Below the pieces are notes generated by a model, which worked only from the letters and a program-made list of their open reading frames with translations, was not told where the DNA came from and made no database searches. A stretch of DNA of 64,000 bases, taken from assembly GCA_964342465.1 (NCBI GenBank), contig CAYFFQ010000004.1:62001-126000 (forward strand), given 5' to 3'. Both the position numbers and the translations under genes were made by a program. Positions 60,102 through 64,000 of the stretch are shown one piece after another; positions within the stretch are counted from its first letter, which is position 1; each line of letters opens with the position of its first letter. Origin of the DNA: MGIIb-Q1 sp964342465. GTDB taxonomy: Archaea > Thermoplasmatota > Poseidoniia > Poseidoniales > Thalassarchaeaceae.

Positions 60102-63100
60102 ATGCGAGAGATCATTGAGACATATTTCAGAGAGAGAAGCCTAGTGAACCATCAGATTGCATCTTACGATGACTGCCTCCCCAAGGGTGATGGCAGTGAA
60201 TGCCGGTTCGAGAAGATAATCCAGAACATCCGAATCGGGACCGACGAGATCATCAACGATGACGAAGGTGGATTGGTCAAACTAGACGTGCTTGATAATG
60301 AGATTTCCGTCAGAATGAAGAATCTCACTCTCGGCCCACCTACAATCCGCGAAGCGAACGGAGCCAACAACGAGAATGCTACTCCCCTCGAGTGTCGCTT
60401 GAGGAAACTCACTTACGGTTCACCGATCTATCTCGACTTCACCATCAACAGGGAAGACCTCCCCACCCCTATCAAGGAGGACAGAGTGCAGGTGGGTACC
60501 ATGCCCATCATGGTCCGCTCAGAGCGATGCAACCTCCACCCGAGCCATGTAGACAGAGACAGAAACCTCAACCCGAGTATGAGTGAGGAGGACAAGGCAT
60601 ACTACGAGAACCTCCTCGCAAAGATGGGTGAGGACCCCAACGACCCAGGTGGGTATTTTATCATCAACGGAACAGAGCGCGTCCTCATTTCGATGGAGGA
60701 CCTCGCCCCCAACCGAGTGACGGTTGAGATGAACAAGAGATACAGTAGAAAGACAGAGGTTGCCAAGATTTTCTCCCAGAAGGATGGTGTGAGGAAACCT
60801 TTGACCGTCGAGAAGAGGAAGGATGGAATGCTGATGGTGAAAATCAGTTCCGCAGGAGCACAGGTCATTCCCGCAGTTCTGCTGATGCGCGCTCTTGGAA
60901 TTGATTCAGACGAGGAGATTTTCGCCTCTATCGCCGGCCAGAAAGAGGCATTCAAGTATGTCGTGGCCAATATCAATCATGTCCGCGACCCACATACGAA
61001 GGACGCCTACGGGGTCGAGACCCATGAGGAGGCAATCGGTTGGCTGGAGAAGAAATTTGCCGCCGGCCAGCAGAAGGACTACCGAGAACAGCGTGTCACC
61101 AATCTGATGGACAAGGAACTTCTCCCTCATCTTGGCGACCAACCCGAACACCGAATGAAGAAGGCGGTATTCTTGGGGAGAATAGTCAGACAGGTTCTCG
61201 AGATGGCCATCTCCGAAGACCAGAAACCGAATGACAAGGACCACTACGCCAACAAGCGTGTCCGTCTCGCTGGTGACCTCATTGAAGACCTGTTCAGGGT
61301 CAGCATGAGCCAACTCGCACGCGACCTGAAGTACCAGTTGGAGCGTCATCACAACCGCAAGCGCGAGTTGAAAATAGGCAGTTGTCTGAGGCCAGATGTC
61401 CTGACCTCCAAGATAATGCACGCCCTCGCTACTGGCAACTGGGTAGGTGGCCGCACCGGTGTCAGTCAACTGCTGGACCGCACGACATTCATCTCCGCCC
61501 TCTCCCACATGCGCAGGGTGACAAGCCCTCTCGTTCGCAGCCAACCTCATTTTGAGGCGCGAGACCTGCACCCTACTCAATGGGGCAGATTGTGCCCCAA
61601 TGAGACTCCTGAAGGTCAGAACTGCGGTTTGGTGAAGAATGCGGCCCACATGATTGATGTTTCTGAGGCAGTCCGCGAAGACGATGTCAAGGCACTCCTG
61701 CTAGAGGCCGGCGTCATCGAGCCGGAAGACTGGTCGGAAGGCTCCCGTGTTCACGTCAATGGCGACATTTTCGGACTGCATAAGAATCCACACCGACTCG
61801 TCCAGCACTTCAAGAGGAGACGCAGAAACGGCAGAATCCGTCCAGAGGTCTCAATCCGCCACGATTCCGTCAACCGCGACATCTTCATCAACACCGACAA
61901 GGGTAGAATCTTGCGGCCCCTGTTGGTACTTGAGTCTGGCAACATCGTCCTCTCCAAGGAGCACCTCACAAACCTCAGAAACAGAGAGGTGACCTTCACC
62001 GACCTCATCAACGAGGGTGTAGTCGAGTGGGTGGATGCTGAGGAAGAAGAGGACCTACTCATCGCACCGCGGCCGTTCGACCTGCCACACTTCTCACCGA
62101 AGTTCAACCGACCCATCAATCCAGCCAAGGTGACATGGACCAACCTCGGTGAATTCGAAATCGACAGTGCGAACCTCGAAGTTGAAGTCCAACTCCCCAA
62201 CGGTAAATGGGAGACTGAGCGGTTTCAGGTTCCATTGAACTACCATCAAGACGATGTCGATGCACTTCGCCGCAAGGAGAGAAGGTCCGGAGAGGTTTTG
62301 GTCTACACCCATGTTGAGATAGACCCACAGTTGATTCTCGGTGTCTGCGCTTCCCTTGTGCCATATCCTGAGCACAACTCCACGCCTAGAGTCACAGGTG
62401 GTACGGCGATGGTGAAACAATCCCTCGGATTGCCATCAAGTAATCACCGAGTAAGGCCAGACACCCGCATGCATGTTCTGGACTACCCGCAGCGTTCTAT
62501 AGTTCAAACTGAGGCGATGAAGCACACCCGATTCGTTGAACGGCCGGGCGGCCAGAATTACATCGTCGCCGTCCTCAGCCACCACGGCTACAACATGCAG
62601 GACGCGGTCATCATGAACCGAGCCTCGGTAGAACGCGCCCTCGGCCGCTCCAGTTTCACTCGCACATACAATGCAGAGAGAAAGAGATTTCCGGGCGGAC
62701 AGGAAGAGGAGATCCAAATCCCAGGCGTTGGCCAAGATGAGGTCAAAGGTCGCAAGGATGGGACCGAGTATGAACATCTTGAATTCGATGGACTCCCTCA
62801 CCCTGAGACCTTCCTTTCGGGAAAGAACGATGAGAACAAGGCGGTGTTGGTTGGGAAAACCAGTCCACCACGCTTCTTGGAAGAGGGCCATGGTGCATTC
62901 ATGATGGGCCAATACCGTCAGGAATCGAGCATGCATGTACGGCACGGTGAGTCAGGTCATCTCGACCACCTCTTCGTCACAGAGAGTCTGGACGCTGGAA
63001 GATTGGTTAGAATCACCCTGCGTCAACACAGAATTCCCGAATTGGGAGACAAGTTCTCCTCCCGCCACGGACAGAAAGGTGTGATCGGCCGGCTTGTCGA

Positions 63101-63782
63101 TCAGGAAGACATGCCCTTCACCGTCGATGGTGTGGTCCCTGACCTCATAATCAACCCGCACGCTATCCCAAGCCGCATGACCGTCGCCCACATCCTCGAG
63201 ATGATCGGTGGCAAGACCGGAGCGATGGAAGGGAGATTTATCGATGCGACTGCCTTCTCTGGTGAGAAGGAAGCTGCCATCAGGGAAGGACTGCTGAGAA
63301 ACGGATACCAGCATACCGGTCGTGAGCGAATGGTGAACGGTGAGACCGGTGAAGAATATCCAGCCAATGTCTTCGTAGGCTGCATCTACTACCAGAAACT
63401 GCATCACATGGTATCGAGCAAGATTCACGCCCGCGCTAGAGGTCGTGTCCAGATTCTCACCCATCAGCCGACAGAGGGTCGTGCCCGACAAGGCGGATTG
63501 AGATTCGGTGAGATGGAGAGAGACTGCCTCATCGCCCACGGTGCGTCGATGGTCATTAAGGACAGATTGCTCGATGAATCCGACGGCGTGACACTGGCTG
63601 TCTGTGCAGAGAGCGGCCATGTGGCATATTGGGACAACCGCCGTCGTTGTCATATCAGCCCGGTTCACGGAGAGGGTGCTGAAGTTCATCTCGTGGAGAC
63701 CTCGTACGCATTCAAACTGCTCCTCGATGAGATGAAATCGCTTGGAGTCGCTATGCGGCTCCAATTGGAGGACAGGAGGTGA
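60102..63782 (+). CDS. rpoB: RNA polymerase subunit B (unsplit)
   Basis: 1226 aa from ATG 60102, which has GAGGGGGG upstream, 14 bp after rpoH. It forms half of the RNAP catalytic centre and clamp. ELGDKFSSRHGQKG and the C-terminal LTHQPTEGRARQGGLRFGEMER match the beta/Rpb2 family. The subunit is a single chain, unlike the B'/B'' split in many methanogens and haloarchaea. Intact Thermoplasmata RpoB is consistent with this. Confidence 0.97.
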   Translation: MREIIETYFRERSLVNHQIASYDDCLPKGDGSECRFEKIIQNIRIGTDEIINDDEGGLVKLDVLDNEISVRMKNLTLGPPTIREANGANNENATPLECRLRKLTYGSPIYLDFTINREDLPTPIKEDRVQVGTMPIMVRSERCNLHPSHVDRDRNLNPSMSEEDKAYYENLLAKMGEDPNDPGGYFIINGTERVLISMEDLAPNRVTVEMNKRYSRKTEVAKIFSQKDGVRKPLTVEKRKDGMLMVKISSAGAQVIPAVLLMRALGIDSDEEIFASIAGQKEAFKYVVANINHVRDPHTKDAYGVETHEEAIGWLEKKFAAGQQKDYREQRVTNLMDKELLPHLGDQPEHRMKKAVFLGRIVRQVLEMAISEDQKPNDKDHYANKRVRLAGDLIEDLFRVSMSQLARDLKYQLERHHNRKRELKIGSCLRPDVLTSKIMHALATGNWVGGRTGVSQLLDRTTFISALSHMRRVTSPLVRSQPHFEARDLHPTQWGRLCPNETPEGQNCGLVKNAAHMIDVSEAVREDDVKALLLEAGVIEPEDWSEGSRVHVNGDIFGLHKNPHRLVQHFKRRRRNGRIRPEVSIRHDSVNRDIFINTDKGRILRPLLVLESGNIVLSKEHLTNLRNREVTFTDLINEGVVEWVDAEEEEDLLIAPRPFDLPHFSPKFNRPINPAKVTWTNLGEFEIDSANLEVEVQLPNGKWETERFQVPLNYHQDDVDALRRKERRSGEVLVYTHVEIDPQLILGVCASLVPYPEHNSTPRVTGGTAMVKQSLGLPSSNHRVRPDTRMHVLDYPQRSIVQTEAMKHTRFVERPGGQNYIVAVLSHHGYNMQDAVIMNRASVERALGRSSFTRTYNAERKRFPGGQEEEIQIPGVGQDEVKGRKDGTEYEHLEFDGLPHPETFLSGKNDENKAVLVGKTSPPRFLEEGHGAFMMGQYRQESSMHVRHGESGHLDHLFVTESLDAGRLVRITLRQHRIPELGDKFSSRHGQKGVIGRLVDQEDMPFTVDGVVPDLIINPHAIPSRMTVAHILEMIGGKTGAMEGRFIDATAFSGEKEAAIREGLLRNGYQHTGRERMVNGETGEEYPANVFVGCIYYQKLHHMVSSKIHARARGRVQILTHQPTEGRARQGGLRFGEMERDCLIAHGASMVIKDRLLDESDGVTLAVCAESGHVAYWDNRRRCHISPVHGEGAEVHLVETSYAFKLLLDEMKSLGVAMRLQLEDRR

Positions 63783-63784
63783 AC

Positions 63785-64000
63785 ATGATGGCGAAGAAAC
63801 TCAATGCATCGAAGATTCCAAAGCGTATCGCTTCAATCAAATTCGGCTTGATGCCACCAAATGAGATCCGCCGCCTCAGCGCTGTCGAAGTGAAGACGGC
63901 AGACACATTCAAGGACGATGGTCACGCCTACCATCAGGGATTGATGGACCCACAGATGGGTGTCATCGAGCGCGGTATCAGATGTGAGACCTGTGGCAAC
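63785..64000 (+). CDS. rpoA1: RNA polymerase subunit A' (partial)
   Basis: First 72 codons, running off the window. KIPKRIASIKFGLMPPNEIR and the later GLMDPQMGVIERGIRCETCG contain the first zinc-site cysteines of the archaeal A' subunit. AGGAGGTG precedes the ATG (ATGATG, both in frame), and the gene follows rpoB by 2 bp. Confidence 0.95.
   Translation, partial: MMAKKLNASKIPKRIASIKFGLMPPNEIRRLSAVEVKTADTFKDDGHAYHQGLMDPQMGVIERGIRCETCGN

Noticed and set aside
1..64000. Insertion sequences, prophage or plasmid genes
   Set aside because: No transposase, integrase, capsid or terminase motif was seen in any frame.

Overview
The window looks like an archaeal chromosome fragment, most probably from a marine Thermoplasmatota lineage of the Poseidoniales (Marine Group II) kind. 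It carries the archaeal RNA polymerase cluster rpoH-rpoB-rpoA1 with an unsplit rpoB, tRNA genes without an encoded CCA, TATA-like boxes close to start codons, several very large acidic surface proteins with DxDxDG calcium repeats, and bacterial-type metabolic genes (gdhA, pccB, gshA, asnB). The lineage is inferred from gene content, not from a search. Three runs of exactly 100 N (3595-3694, 17998-18097, 26428-26527) are scaffold gaps, and each lies in or directly next to a tandem repeat.

Layout. 1-2.5 kb: lipoyl synthase, then a pteridine-reductase-like SDR with a dihydroneopterin-aldolase-like gene. 2.4-3.9 kb: four tandem repeat families and tRNA-Leu(TAA), whose 3' end is repeated as part of a palindromic array. 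3.9-26.4 kb: three large exported, membrane-anchored proteins (about 1000, 2960 and 1130 residues), mixed with a Zc3h12a/NYN-type RNase, an XPD-like helicase, an RHH and a winged-helix regulator and a TerB-like protein. 26.8-30.7 kb: GH114-like lipoprotein, HD phosphohydrolase, glutamate dehydrogenase. 30.9-35.9 kb: biotin-dependent acyl-CoA carboxylase genes facing a B12-binding mutase subunit and its MeaB GTPase. 36-40.6 kb: AsnB-type synthetase, GshA of the Thiobacillus type, SRPBCC protein, O6-alkylguanine repair protein.

40.9-47.3 kb is the most unusual block, a minus-strand respiratory operon. It encodes a Reeler-like membrane-anchored protein with a CxCH motif, a 24-residue microprotein, a two-helix protein, a Tat-type Rieske protein, a b6-like cytochrome b, a 966-residue protein joining the C-terminal half of cytochrome b to HdrD-like CCG domains, and a 2[4Fe-4S] ferredoxin. 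It looks like a quinol-oxidising complex wired to a heterodisulfide-reductase-type module.

47.7-51.2 kb: TPR protein, 68-bp repeats, a divergent FtsZ-like protein, a polytopic membrane protein and a possible Pop5-like protein. 51.3-56.8 kb: a three-gene glutamate synthase operon with an unusual domain arrangement. 57-59.2 kb: a membrane protein and a methyltransferase-biotin ligase fusion, whose ligase half could serve the biotin carrier at 31.2 kb. 59.4-64 kb: tRNA-Lys(TTT) and the RNA polymerase genes, running off the end in rpoA1. Nitrogen assimilation (gdhA, glutamate synthase, asnB) and cofactor-dependent carboxylate metabolism (biotin, lipoate, B12, pterin) dominate the metabolic genes.
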